Source: Triops longicaudatus (taxonomy: Eukaryota; Arthropoda; Branchiopoda; Notostraca; Triopsidae). Taken from it: a stretch of 64,000 nt of DNA. The translations under genes and the position numbers were made by a program. This document shows, piece after piece, positions 1 through 13,500 of the stretch (within the stretch, counting starts at the first letter, position 1; every line of letters starts with the position of its first letter). The notes beneath the pieces are model-generated. The model had not been told where the DNA came from, searched no databases, and saw nothing but the letters and a program-made list of their open reading frames with translations. Location: assembly GCA_022885665.1 (NCBI GenBank), contig JAGQDJ010000075.1, forward strand, positions 372,001 through 436,000. The letters are read 5' to 3'.

Positions 1-3000
1 GGTTAAAAAAGAAGTCCAATTGTTGCACGAGAAAATAACTATAGTGGAAGAACACACACAAAAAACTCAAGTAACTTATCAATACTACTTTTCAGAGTGA
101 AAACTATTATAAACCTGGAATTTTCTGATACCTTCACAAGGTTAAATAAACTGAACTTTTGTCTACTATAGGAAAAAGTACGAAAAAATCAAAATTCAGT
201 CAAAAAACTCGAAAAACGTCTACAAGCGACTAAAGAAGTGCAGAAAACTTGGTCCGATGCGGCGAATGCGCAAGAAAAGGAAAACAACAGTATTATGCAG
301 TATTCAAAAGAAGACGAACATAAAATTCGGGTAATGGAAATGCTCGAAATACGTTAAAAAATTTAAATAATGAATAATAAGCTAAATAAAACGAAATAAT
401 TATTAGTAACTCTGTTAAAAGGAATTGGAAGTTACGGTTCATCGCATGCGGCAGGAAGAACGTGAAGTCATCCAAGATCTTGACAAACTTCGTGCAGAAA
501 ATCACCTTCTGACAGCAGAGCTCAGTAGAGTGGAGCAGGACTTCGCACAAATGAAAGAGCATCGCGACCAGGAAATAAAACAGTGGGAAGCTAACATGAA
601 ACAAATGGCAGCAAGAGATCGCGAAGTCGAAAATTTTACGAACGTAATTATAGAAGTTATTATTTACTGTTGGAGAAAAAAATGATAAAAAGAAAATTGG
701 AGTTCTGACCTTGTTATACGGTTCTTGATACACCACTTGACGAAGGTCTCAGAACGGCTTTTCTTTACGTGAACTCGAGAATGGAGTTCATATAAAGCAG
801 TGGTGCCCAACCTACGGCCCGCGGGCCATATCCGGCCCGCGAAGGTGCCTCATGCGGCCCGCTTATTTATACCGCTCATGTATATCACTGCATAATTTAA
901 TTTTTAACGTCGGCATGATTCTAGCGAAACCGGAACATTCAGGCCCGCGAGATTTTATATCATGTCGCGCGCGGCCCTCGGGTGAAAAAAGGTTGGGCAC
1001 CACTGATATAAAGAAACCTCCTCCATAATATGGCCCGCGCAATTAAAGCCCATGTACAATGACTGTATGAAGGTATCGCGTAAGTCGAAGGCAAAACTAA
1101 TTTCACAAAACTATATAAATGGGCAACGTTGTTCTTCACCATAATTGTAAATGACTTATTAAATATCAGTGCCCTCAAACAACATAAGATTAAGACAAAA
1201 TAATCCTTCCTTTCACTTAAATAGGCTCTAAGTGAGATACAAAAACAACTGTGTGAGCAACTGAATGAAATTGAATGCCGCGAGAACAGCCTTGCCTCGG
1301 AATCCAAAACCCAAATCGCTTTATCAAGTACCATGCAAAAAAGGGAGCGCGAATTAGCTAATTTACACGAGCAGCATATGAAAACGACTCTCGCTACTGA
1401 AACTCTTCAAGCCGAAGTATGTCGAATTGTTCTATTGTACCTACGTAAGCTAACCACACAAAAAAATATTCCAAAAGGTCAACGCCACAAAAGCTTTCGC
1501 AGAGAAAAGGAACGTTGACATTGTTCAGCAACGTTTAAAGCTCAAGATTAAACAAGAACTTGTCTCAAAAAAGCAAAGTCTTTTAAATGAAAATCAGCAC
1601 GCCATCGCAATGCTCGAAGTGCAACTTAAACAAGCGCAAAATTATACCGAGACAGCTTCAGAACAAAAACAACAAGTTCTTCAACACCTTCAGGTAAGGA
1701 AACTCTGTGAACTCTCGTTAAATTTACTCTCATCAAACTAACACTCTTTTTATCTCATTTCGTTTCTGAAAAAAGGACGAAAGTGACCGCGCAAAACGTC
1801 TGCAAACTCAATTAGAGCAATTATCCAACCAAAAGTCCCAGCAAGAGAGTCAACTGAGGCAACTTCAAGATTGTCTCGAAACTCTCGAGACAGAAATTCA
1901 AAGCACAGAAGCAAGTTTGTGCCACAACGCCAAATTCTACAAAAACTTGCAAGAACTTACGAAACAAATCGACGATAATATTTACCATAAAGTAAGTAAC
2001 ATCAATTCCTTCAAGCTAAAAAGTAAACCGAAAAATGAAGCCGATAAAAAAAAATAATAAAATAATAATCCAATATACTTTTATGAATAAAGGTTTTCTT
2101 CTGTATATACTTTAATTTTCTCTCTTCTTTTATTAGAATATGCAATGGATGAAGTTAGAGCTCCAATACCGTAACCTGCTCGGTGAACCGAGCTCCAAAG
2201 CTGAAAAAGAAGCGCAAGATAACAGAATACGGGCTTTGAATCGAGAAATGGAAGAAAAACGGGCCATTTTGTTAATTTTGCGCCAGGAACTATTGACTTC
2301 TCAAGTTCGTTACTTTCTTTCCTTAGGCACGAAACAAAAAACTGTCCCATAAAAAAAGGAAGAGTTTGGGATTCAACACATGCTTCTTTCGACTACGAAC
2401 TTTTTCCCCTTCGAAAAATTAAGGAATAAAATATTTTCTTGGTTTTATAGAGTGTAGTCGCGCGGTACGAGCACCAAAAGGCAAAGCAAAAAGACTTGCA
2501 ATCAAGTTTGGAGAACAGAGCGGTGCAACTTCGGCTTGAAAGCGACGCTTTGGAGCGCGAGATGCAACTTCAGCATCAACAATTAGAGGAACTGCGTCTG
2601 GCGGAGACACTAATCCGTTTACAGAGCCAAAATCGACAAAAAATGCTCCGAGCACATGCTAACCAAGTGTGGGACCTGGAAAAACAGAAACTTGAATTAC
2701 AAGCGGTAAAAATGTGTCCAAAAAATTTCCCAACTATTCCTTCCCGGAGATTAAATTTTCTTTTCTGACAAGACTTCACAAGCCTGACAAGCTAAAAAAA
2801 ATACTTAATGTAATACGCTTTGATCTAATTTTAATTAAAAAGGATATCGAGGAACGGAAAGTGGAAATCCAATCGCGTTTAGCCATTTTGACAGCAGAAT
2901 ATCGCTCCTTGAAAGAACGTGTCCAACATCTGAATCTGACCGCTAAACAACACTGGAACAGAGTGGAAAAAATTCGAATCCGGTACCAAGTTCTAGCAGA

Positions 3001-4510
3001 CACTTTCGGCAAGGAACAAGAAGCGTCACCGCCAACAGAAGCTTATCTCATTATTAAGGTAAAACACGCTCGAATTGCGTGATTTGTTTCTTTCTTCTTC
3101 TAAAAGAAAATGGCTGAATTTTATACTGAACCACTTTCAGTTAGCTCAAGAAAAAGAAACATTGAAAGAAATTCTGGAAGACCTGAACTCCAAAAACTCC
3201 AAAATCGAAAAGGACAATGAAGCGCTCGCAAACACTCTGAAAGTGATTTTGTCGTCTAACCAACAATTCCGGCAACACGCGATCGTAGGAGTCGCTAGCC
3301 GTAATCAACTCTCCTTTACTTTTCTCTAAGATCTTCCATACATCGTCCTCTTAAACGCTGACCTTTTATTTTACAGCCGAAAAACAAACGATTCACGAAG
3401 GTTTGGAAAGTCAAAAACGGCGTATTGATTCCGAGCTACGTGAAAGGATAAAAGATTTGCAAACGATTGAAAAGGGCATTAAAGTAAAAAAAAAATAAAT
3501 AAATAAATAAATAAATAAGATTTACCATTACTATCGCATTTTTCGTAGTTGATTGATGAAGAATCGCAAAATTTCTTCCTTCTGGAATCAAAGTACCAAC
3601 GTGAACTAGAAGAAGAAGAACAGAACTTATTTTTAGCTCAAAAAGATGTCAACCAAATCAAACTTCGCTTCCAGAAAGCCCAACAACTCGTTCGGCGACA
3701 AAGTCATGTTCTTCACTCCTCCGGTGTTCGTTCAACCCTCGAAGAGGTAAGGGAAACATACATATGCATTAAATATCCATTTAAAATCATAACTCGAATA
3801 AATAAATGGACTAATGGAAAAAATAAACATGATCAACCTAGATGGACTTCGAGCTGCAACTGAAAAAAGAACAGTGCCAAAAAGCCATGGAAATCTTGCA
3901 CGAAACTTTAGTATATCAATTCCGAGACTGTTCCGCTTCCATTGCCGAAGTGGAAGCTCGTTTCCAATCTTATCTGATGACGGCTGCCAGTAGTCATGGC
4001 TTTGACAAGTCCAATTTCGAGCCCTTTGGTCTATTGACTTGTTCCGTTTCGCCTTCTCTATCCCATCCCGTTTTCAATCCCGAAGAAAAGGAAGCTTCAG
4101 TGGGTGGTGAAACTGCGAACACCCTGAGAGGTCGACATCGACAAGATCAAACAGCTCAAGCTCGGACTCGTAGCAGCACGCTCGTCAAACCCGAAACTCA
4201 TTTGCATTTACCTCATTTCCATTTCAATCCCAGCATCACCAGTTCGCTTCCCACTACACCCAACTCGGGTTCAAATATGACTGCAATTTCCAGTCCCCAT
4301 TCCAATCAAAGTCAACCGAGTCACAGAAGCAGGCTTTATTTCAAGTCCAACTCCCTTTCCTCCGCTCCCAAGAGGAATCCGTCGCCTCGTCGTACTCTTC
4401 CGGGACCACGAGTACTACAACGTCGGATCAGTGCTCCCGCGAAAATCGAAGTTGCTGAACCAGAGCAGAAGCAAAACGACCCGAGCAGAAGTCCTATGAA
4501 GAGGAAATAA
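1..4510 (+). CDS. CCDC39: CCDC39 orthologue, 5'-partial, 13 exons visible
   Basis: Coiled-coil protein that, with CCDC40, forms the molecular ruler setting the 96-nm repeat of axonemes and anchoring inner dynein arms. Exons: 1-70, 172-330, 422-643, 1225-1416, 1478-1693, 1776-1991, 2137-2304, 2451-2705, 2843-3058, 3141-3300, 3377-3483, 3549-3746 and 3842-4510. They join in frame from base 2 into 948 codons plus a stop. Family landmarks are EDEHKIRELEVTV early, IKQWEANMKQMAARD, then RIRYQVL and EAYLIIKLAQEKETL near the C-terminus, followed by a Ser-rich tail as in vertebrate CCDC39. Nearly the whole product is predicted coiled coil. The true N-terminus lies before the window; by comparison with human (about 941 residues) roughly 100 residues are missing. 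The donor after exon 2137-2304 (GTTCGT) is weak, so that boundary is the least certain. The start of the gene and its promoter are not visible. Confidence 0.93.
798..1005. mobile_element. hAT-type MITE in CCDC39 intron 3
   Basis: A 208-bp element bounded by perfect 16-bp terminal inverted repeats (CAGTGGTGCCCAACCT at the left, its reverse complement at the right). An identical 8-bp target-site duplication, ATATAAAG, sits at 790-797 and 1006-1013. TIRs beginning CAG and 8-bp duplications are the signature of hAT transposons. The interior is far richer in CG than its surroundings, with several GGCCCGC words, and has no coding capacity. It is therefore a non-autonomous element needing transposase from elsewhere. 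It lies wholly inside the intron between exons 422-643 and 1225-1416. The perfect duplication suggests a fairly recent insertion. Confidence 0.93.
3484..3520. repeat. Poly-A / (AAAT)n simple repeat in CCDC39 intron
   Basis: An A-run followed by several AAAT units starts right after the 5' splice site of the short intron between exons 3377-3483 and 3549-3746. It is low-complexity sequence with no sign of function. Confidence 0.8.
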
Positions 4511-4525
4511 AACGTTCCGTTCCGA

Positions 4526-4531
4526 AATAAA
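4526..4531 (+). terminator. Poly(A) signal of the CCDC39 gene
   Basis: AATAAA lies 15 nt after the TAA stop of the last CCDC39 exon. Another AATAAA overlaps the stop codon itself, so the 3' UTR is probably very short. The cleavage site cannot be read from sequence alone. Confidence 0.55.
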
Positions 4532-7500
4532 GCGCTCTAAAAACTGCTCCTGTTTTAAGGATTGTTTTAGTTTTATGTAACCCTAATTAAAATACAAAGT
4601 ATTGGGAATGCAATAACACAGTATGCAAATAGTGAATGCAATCAACAAAAGGCTTAACGCAACTTTGTGGTTAAAATAAGGCAGAAACGCTTGGAAATAA
4701 CAAATCCAGCAGAGAAACCGTAAAACTTGGATGCACTGACGAAAACGCACCTTCAAGGGTTGTTGACAAAATTCAAGAAGAAACAGCTGTTTTGACTAAA
4801 TCTCTTACCGAACGAGCCTAGTTAACTAACAAAGAGAGAATGACTCAAACTGTGGTTCCTGCGCCATAATTTGCAACGTCAGCGTGACGAAATTTCTGTC
4901 TTTGGCCCTGCTTATGGTCTTAGACATCCTTAATAAGCTCGTCAAAAAATGTATCTTTTTTTTCTCTTCCCGCCAGTTCCTATAAAACGCAAAAGGAAAC
5001 AAATAGATGATGGATATCTCCGAGGGAGATAACGCCCATTTTCCATCCTTCTAAACAAGTTTCTTGATGCGTCATTATACACCATTTGTCAGGCTCACGA
5101 TGTTAGAGACGACTGCAGGGAGATTTACACCTAAATCCATTTTACGTCACTTTTCGGTGTTTGCATTCAAGCTACAATGTTATTTTCCTGTTGGCTTTGA
5201 AGCCAAATCTCCATCATCTTCAAGTTCTTGTTTTTAAAAATTCTCAAAAGACACAAACGACAGTTGGAGCACAACATGAACACTCTTTATAATACAATGA
5301 AAACTACTTCAATATAACATATTATTTAGATTTGTCAACAGTTCTCTTTTAAAGGAATGGAAAATCGGGTTCCTCTTATTCTTCCAATTTACACTCTCAT
5401 TTTTCAGAGTAAAAGAAACTGTAATCGAAAAAATAATTCACAGCGGGTTCATTAATTATCTTATCAACGTTTCACAGGACGAATAGAAACAGCCGATCAA
5501 AAATTCAACCCCCTATGAGGGTTTCCCATTTTGGGGTGCTGTTGGAATCCACAGGGTGTCGTAAGAACGGAATTCACTCCTAGCTCTCCTCCAGTACTCC
5601 AGTACAATTCTGCCCCAACCCCGTGATGCTGGTATTTCGTGATCTTTTTCGTCCTATCACCCTTGGGAGGAAGGGGATTGGGGTTTTGGAATACGAAAGA
5701 GCGAAAAAAGAAATGAAAATTGTCAGATGACGTAGGAGGCTTGTTGATATCTCTATTGGGCACCACAAACGAAGGGCGCGAATGACTCACCACCGTCGAG
5801 ATCCTATAAAGCCTTCCAACAAGAAAAGTCGTAGAGCGAAACGCCCTTATCCCAGCTTGTTACACGAAGAGTACGTTATCGCAACGTACAGTACGTAAGA
5901 GTATGTAATAATGGTCCATGATTAAGATCCTGTGAGGCCTAGTGATGAAGCCAAACGAGCTTTCTTTCGGGGTGCAATAGGCCAAGGGGAAAGGTATAAG
6001 AGACAGAGATCTCCTGAAGGGGAAAATTAAGTCATTTTGAAGAGGGTAAAAGAATACGAATGCGTTGCCCATGAACGAGTTTTGGGTTGGTATTAAGTGT
6101 GAGAAGTTTAATTTAACGCTGGAAGCTTTGCTTCATGTATTCCTTTGAAAGGAAAAATGTTGAAGTGAAGAAACTTTTTTTTAAAGGATAAGAATTTTCT
6201 CCTTTGATTCCTGTCGAAAGAAAGCGGAGTGGAATTTCTGCTCCGATAGGTATTAGTTTATTTAACGCTACGTCACAAGCTCCAGTGAACGAAATTGTAC
6301 AAAAATTCCCCCTGTTTTTGTAAAGTGTTCGGAAAAAAATCGACTGCTCTTCGGCTCAGTTTCTCTGCCATTTTCTGTTGCTTGTTTCGAACAGAAAATT
6401 GACAAAGTAAGCGAGATCAAAGGATACAAGATCAAAGAAGGAGGCTGGGTCGATATTTCTCTGGGAGTAACTTATTCCTTTCTTCCATTTTTTTTATTGT
6501 CCTCACGAGTTGTTTTAACCAAATCTTTAAAAATATCTACTACTTACTAGTAATATTACAGCAGTTATTTTGCAAGTAGCCACTCAAAGATCGGAAAAGT
6601 TCAGGGTCTCAAAATTTACCACCTTAGTCAATATTAAATTAAGCGCGCTCGAAATGTAATCGCTCAAACAGTCACGGATGCATTCTGTGAGCATTTTAAT
6701 ACATTTTCAAATACACTCTGCAATTAAATTTAGAATTAAAAAAAACTGCGGTAGTACTCTAGACACAAGGTTCTCACCCACGGTCCAAAACTTGTATAGC
6801 TTCTTTTTGCGTTTGCACTTTTCTGTCTTCTGTATACTCGCCAAAATTTAATTAGCAAGAACCTTGCGAACAAGGATCCGCAACGACGAAAAAGGAACGA
6901 AAACCTATTTCGTACTAAAGAACAAGGGAACACGTAATTAGATGCTAAGGATGGTGGTTGTGTGGGATTAGATTGGATGACAAACGGTAGTTAATGAGTA
7001 TGTCACGTGCTGGATCTGACAGGGTAAAAATCGCCACCAAACTCCTCCCCTTTAACCCTGTTTTCACCCTCCCTTAACCTTCTTTATCACCTCCACCCCT
7101 CCACTTTTCTTTCGTATTATTGCACATTGTTTCTTGTTCTCTTTATGTCGCTTTCCAGCCACGAGAAGTGTGAGAAGGACATATGTGTACTGTGTACATT
7201 ACGTGTATGTGTGCATGTGAGTTCCACATTGTAGCCAGTAAGTTTTATTACTGTTGTAATGTAAAAAAAGGGGTTGGGAAATGAGAATGGAAGCAATAAC
7301 GAATCATGAGCCACAGCTGGCAAAATGACTCTTCTTTTTAGTTCCTTTTATTGCGTTTGCCTTTCCCCCTTTCCTTCATTTCATCGAAACCTTTCTATTC
7401 GCTACGAGTACACACATACATCACACACACGTTTGCATTTACCCTCCCAACAGGAGTTCGCTCTAAACTAATATTTGCTCATGTTGGCTTTTACCTTTTG

Positions 7501-10500
7501 GAACAACGGACACTAAGTAAAGTGTACAGTAGAAATGCAAACGCTTTAGCTGTGTTCCATATGTTGGCTTTCCTTCCCATGGTATGCTAGCATATTAGGG
7601 CCAAGCACAACTTTTCATTCTATTCACGTTACGAGCTCGTCAGAGAGAGCTGGGCCAATATTGACTTAATACGCGCTTTTTTCAAGTTTTAATTACGGAC
7701 AGGTAAACAAAGCAACACTTCAGTTTTTCAGTTCAACAGCTGGTGTGAGGTAGCTTCGAAAAATACAGGAAGAAATAAAAATAATTAAGCTTTATCGTAC
7801 GTTAGTGAATTCTGTAATACGAAATTTGATTACATTGGACATGGATGAGTATTTTAATGCACAATTTCCACGATATTTTCTGTCGTATTGTATATAAATT
7901 TTACCTATCCTTTTAAACATATTTCTAAATATACTATTTTGTTTTGAGAATCAGCGGAGGCTTTGCTGAGATGTATTATACTGAGCTCTAGATTAAACTT
8001 TATTAGCACATTTGCCGTACTAGTATTAGTTAATATTTTTTTTTAAAGTTAATATTTTTCTTGAACAAATGAATAAGCTTACTTTGTAGAGTTCGTCATA
8101 TATTTCCAATATCTCAAGCGCAAGATTTGCTACTATTTGGACCCTTGAAAATAGGGCCAAATACTAGTTAACCTTTTCGGTAGTTTCAATTCTTTATATC
8201 GGCGAACGACACAGACATGTGTTGCATCTTTCAACTTTGATGGACATAATCGTTTAAGCACCTTATCGCAGATACCTGTAGTGTAGGACTATAGTAAAGA
8301 CACCAAATATGAGTAGCTCTCTTCGTATGAGAGTTCTTTTTTTAAGTTGTCAAGCGGGTAGCTCTTTCACACATCATTTAAAGCTTCCTTGAGTGAGAGC
8401 CTCACTAGTAGGTTATTTAGATTACCCATATAATATCTTGGCCTGTCACAAGATAAGAAGACGTTCAAGACATTTACATTTGGAATGCTACTTTACGTTC
8501 GAAAAATTTAATGAAAAAATACGAGCAGGTCAAGCAGTACACGGAAAAACAATTAAAATAAAATAGTTTGTTAACAAAAACAAAACAATATAAAGTGCAT
8601 AAAAATGCACCATATTCATATCACTGCATGTAACGCCCACGAACTTTCAACAAGGATCACAAGTGTTTCAGAACGAACCCTATTAGCATTTTTTTCGTGT
8701 ATTTCGTTGTCAAATCAGACACAAGCACAAATGTTTAATTTTACTCTGGCGCGCACTACGTTCTTTTCAGCAGTAATGATTAAACACTAAATGTAGCGTG
8801 TATATGAGAGGCGAAAAAGTTTGGTTTCACGACAAAGCGAAACGCACATTACACTATGTAAACAAAACCAAAAATTTTACTTGGATTCTGAAGAGCCGCG
8901 CGGCTACAGTGTAACTGGGAAGGACATAAAGCTATTTAGGGACCCAAGATTGGTCAGAACTGATATAGCACAGTATACTTATTATAATGCGAGGCTTTCC
9001 CCACAAAAAAAAAAAAAAAAATATCTAAGTGAAATGTTATTAAGACAATAACGCTGTTAAAATTAAGTTGTGGACTTGGAAAAATCGCGAAAGTTGACCA
9101 AGAAGGCTACAAGATATAAGACACCTACTGAGTCAATTAATATTAAAATCAATTAATATTAAAACATTCAAATAACTTACCTCGTCAATTTTAAGCCCAG
9201 TAAACACGAAGACACGATCTTTTTTTAATTTAGTCGTATACGACTACAAAAAAGAATATTTGATATACTATACACTGTACCGATGATATCACTCTTAATT
9301 ACATGGCAATAGCTAAATCTTAACCCTACTGAAAACCAGCGGCCGCAATTTAAAGTCCAAAACGATAATGTGCCACAAAATCGACGCTATTTTTAGAAAA
9401 CAGGTACATAAATACAAATAAAGAATTCCGAATTCTATAAAAGTTTAGATGTTTACAGTCCGTAGAGAACAACTCATTAATCTTATCCCAATACAAACTA
9501 CTTTACTGTTAAATAAAATCTCTGAAAAAACGCCTATTCAAAGCCGCTCTTGCTGAAACCTTGCAGTCTTCGAAAACGAACTGTTCCAAAAGAAGAATCC
9601 TTCATACATAAGAACCCACAACTAATCGTTTCGACATACCTTTGCATTATTTACATGTAAACATCCAAAACGCCTAACTTATTTGCATACCAGACATTAC
9701 CTCTTTACCAACGTGACTCCTACACCCCTTTTTTAGAACAAACTTCCCTTTGTAGCCTTTCATGCAGAATAAAAAGTAAGCAATATTTCAAAACGAGTCT
9801 AAAGTGTGAGCGTTTGTAAACTCTATAGCTGACTTTAAAAGCAATCAATTAACCTTCAAGCTTTTTGCTTCACCGCATGTAGCTTTTCATCTTTCAGTAC
9901 AACCTCCTTTCGAGAAAATAAACTAGAAAAGCGAACACAGCTGATGAACACAAGTTGACAAAAGGGAGCAAAAATCAAGAAATGACTAAAACAGGAAGGT
10001 GTGGCCGAGTTACACCTTCTCTTGGCATGTTGTCTGGCTGTCAATCCTAAAAACTGCTTAGGAACAACAAAAAACTATTACGTCTAATCCACTACCCATC
10101 TCTCAACTTAACCCAAAGTGGATCTGACAACTGTGACAATCCACTACATTACAATGGGCGTGGGTTATGGTCATATCAGGAGAGCCACATACGAGTACTG
10201 CACCCGACTTAAACTCTAATTTACATAATACTTCCTCATTTCAATGACTAGGGAGGTAACCCGACTCCCCTTAGGCTCCGCTAAAACTCCTGCTCTCCCT
10301 TTCAGTCATAAAGTTTAATTCAATTAGAACACTATACATAGTAGGTTTGCTTCTTACAGGCGTGAAATCTCGCTGGTGCCATTTACAGTAGCGGAACCAA
10401 TTCACTGGTGTACGGAAAATGGGGTGGTAGTGGTGGGTTGAAGCGGCTTTTTACATCCCTTCGACTCATACCTCCTCCTTCTCCGGGCCAGAAAAAGACT

Positions 10501-13500
10501 AGGCACTATAAGTTGGGAAGCTATTGTTAAACTTTTCAAACTCGTGAAACCCCATCGTAGCGAGGCCTCGGAAAGGCTCCCAAGTCCTTACTTACAAGAG
10601 GACGTGCCCATTTGTCACCCCACAGAGACATTTCTCTCTTTCTGTCCCCTCTAATTCTCTTTTGGCAAAAGGTTTCTGGTTCTTCTTTTTCCAATATTTC
10701 AATTCTTTGAATACTTCCCTCCCTTTTACCTAGAAGGATGAGTCTAGAGAACAGTTTTCAGGAAGTGGAATTGTTACATACCTTTTTAGGTTCTAGCGTC
10801 CCTTCTTGTACTCTTTTGTTCAGAAACGTCTAACAGCAAATCAGTTGCTGCGAGCTTAAATTGGATTGGGGACGATTGGGGAATTACAGGATGAAACTTG
10901 ATTCATTTCCAATCTTCAGTCCACTTCTGTAAACGACGGAGGTCTTTTCTGCCAGTGTTGTCCCACCCCAACGGCAGCGAGTCACTGTTGGCTCACAGTA
11001 CCCCGCTCAAGTGATGGGCGACCATGAGGGCCCACTCCAATAAATTCAACAGCAGATCTCGACCGTACACATTGATTCTGGCCCTAGACTTTGCGACTTG
11101 AAATCAAAAGCGGTCCACAAGCTTTAAAAAAAAGTCCTCGACATACGGTTTAAATGAGCCATAAAGCTACAATGGCTACGGACGTTATCAGCCAACAAGA
11201 AAACGGTCAAATATAAGCCGTTAGGAAGGAAAAATTCGAATTTGCTCTAAATAATTCGACTCAACATTGCAGCCACGGTTTGTTATAGAGCACATTTCAT
11301 AGTAATTCTCTAATGTTCATTAAAACCGGGCTCAGACAGAGCTTTATTTTCCGTTTGTTTTCCGAGTCCCTACCTGTTTCTTGCCCTGAGGAACTTTCAG
11401 GCCCTTTTTGGCCTAATGCAAGTAGCTCGGAAAAGGCAGACTCAGGTCTAATTTTTCCGAGTCTTAAGACACTTCTTGAGCTTTTCAGACAATGGGGTAC
11501 GGACTCTCCTTGTTCCCACCCATAGTTTTCAAAACACACGTTTAAATGAACTGAAAACCCAAGTTAAAATTTACTTAAACACGTTCTGAGTATTACAAAC
11601 GTACTTTTGATTATAATTTTTACATCTACTTGGTTTAACCTAATGGAGTGCATTGATTTAGACTAAGCTAATCATGCGTCACCTCACGTGAATTTCGTTT
11701 TCTTTCTCGAGTTTTTTGTTTTATTTTTCGTGTTCTACACGAAATTCCTTTTCACTGTGTGTACTGAACAGAACTCGGAAGTCCGTTGTATGAACGGAAA
11801 AAAGGTTGTCTGAGCCGGGCTTAAAACATTTAAGAGAATTCTGAACAAGATCAGGCAAAAAAAAAAACTCACTAAAACATTCATGACTAGGTTACAAACC
11901 TTTAAGTACTTATCCCAGAATGTACGTAATTTAGTTAAATGTACAGTAATTCTCAATAGAAACGACACAAACAAACCTGCCCTATGCTAATCACACGCCA
12001 CCTGTGCTTCAAGCTTGGACTGCGGGTCAAAAGCGTTGCACAGATCTTTGAGAGGGAAGCGCTCGTGCAACTGCCGTGGCGTTAGAGCAGTACTGTACAA
12101 TGTTTTCTTGCACATCATTTTCCCTCTCGACTCCTGCTTCTTTCCCATTATCACGTCGTATTATCAACTCCGTGGTCGGCAAGGTTCACTCCAACGAAGA
12201 TCTAAAACTTAACTGAAATTCAGTATGTCATATTTTTTTACACGCGAAGCCGCGATCGAGAAAGCATGTAACCCTTGCATTAAAGCTTAAGAAGGAGAAA
12301 CGGCATCCTTGCTATATCTAGGCTACCTTTTCTCTAGGCCTGTAGTCGTCCTTGCCTACGTCAAGCTCCTATGTCCGTTTCAGTGGCTCACTTACATATA
12401 TTGGAGCTTCCGTGTTAAGGAATTTTTGGGGAAAAAAATAATTTTTTGGGTCCGGCGCAGGAGGCATTTCGTCACTTTGCCACAATGGCTAATCCGCCCC
12501 TATAAGTGCAGAAAGTAGATCACAAAGTCGACTCCCTCCCCATAAGTTGAACCCCTGTGTTTGGTAGAAAACCACTGCAAAGAGAGCACATCGTAAATCA
12601 AGTCTTTCTAGTTCTTTCGTCTTCGCTGTCAAAAGTAAACGATCCTATCGAAAGGGGTGCCAAAAAAGAAAAGAACAGGAGCGGGATAGTTTCAGTGTTC
12701 GCTGAAATCATGAGGGAAACTACCCAGTGATAAAACGGGCTCATGAAAAGCCATTAGATTCGATACTTTGGTGACAATGGTGACCAAAGAATATCTATAA
12801 TAAGGGGAAAAAACGACCAGGCCTGGGGAAAGAGAAAAGGTCTTGTCGAGGGGAAAAAGCAGGCGATGTGATCGATTCGTAACGGTTGTTCATCAGGTAT
12901 CCGAGAAACGAGCCGAGGTTTGCCTAGCGATCATGAACTCGTCTATGTTAGTTCCGGGTGAAATTGGAGGGGATCAAATGGTTAAGAGACCCTCCGATAC
13001 AACAACGAAAGACACACGAGAGCAATCCACCAAGTAGAACCCAAGGAAACCTACACTTTTATGCAGATGAAGGGACAAAAGGGTCAAAGCAAAGGGGTTT
13101 TTCTCTTCCTTTTTTTCACTTTTGTCTCCCTCCAAGTTCTCCTTTTTAGCCTAGAGCTGACACGGACCACGCTATTAGTGTGAACTGTTGTTTGTCATCC
13201 CCTGTAAAGGGATTTTGAAGGGTGACATTAAGCTTTTGGTGAGCCCCAGAAGTTCGAAACTAAATCGAATGGAAGTAAATAACGAGCAGATGGGGCAGTA
13301 CACTACAGTAACACTTCTAAACAAAGGAGTGAAAAAAAATTAAGCGAGAAAAAGGAGTTTCAGACTCGTCTTTTCTCTGGCTTTCCTCACCTTATGTCAT
13401 GTCCTACATCTGTTTTGATCATTTTCTTCGTTTCTGGTTTGCTTCTTTTCGTCAACTGAGTTAATAAACTCGCCAAAGAGAAGGCTTAAGAAAACCTGGT

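Noticed and set aside
5497..5793. 98-codon minus-strand frame in the 10-kb intergenic stretch
   Set aside because: Overlapping frames of similar length, no family resemblance, no splice partners; probably chance in a slightly GC-richer segment.
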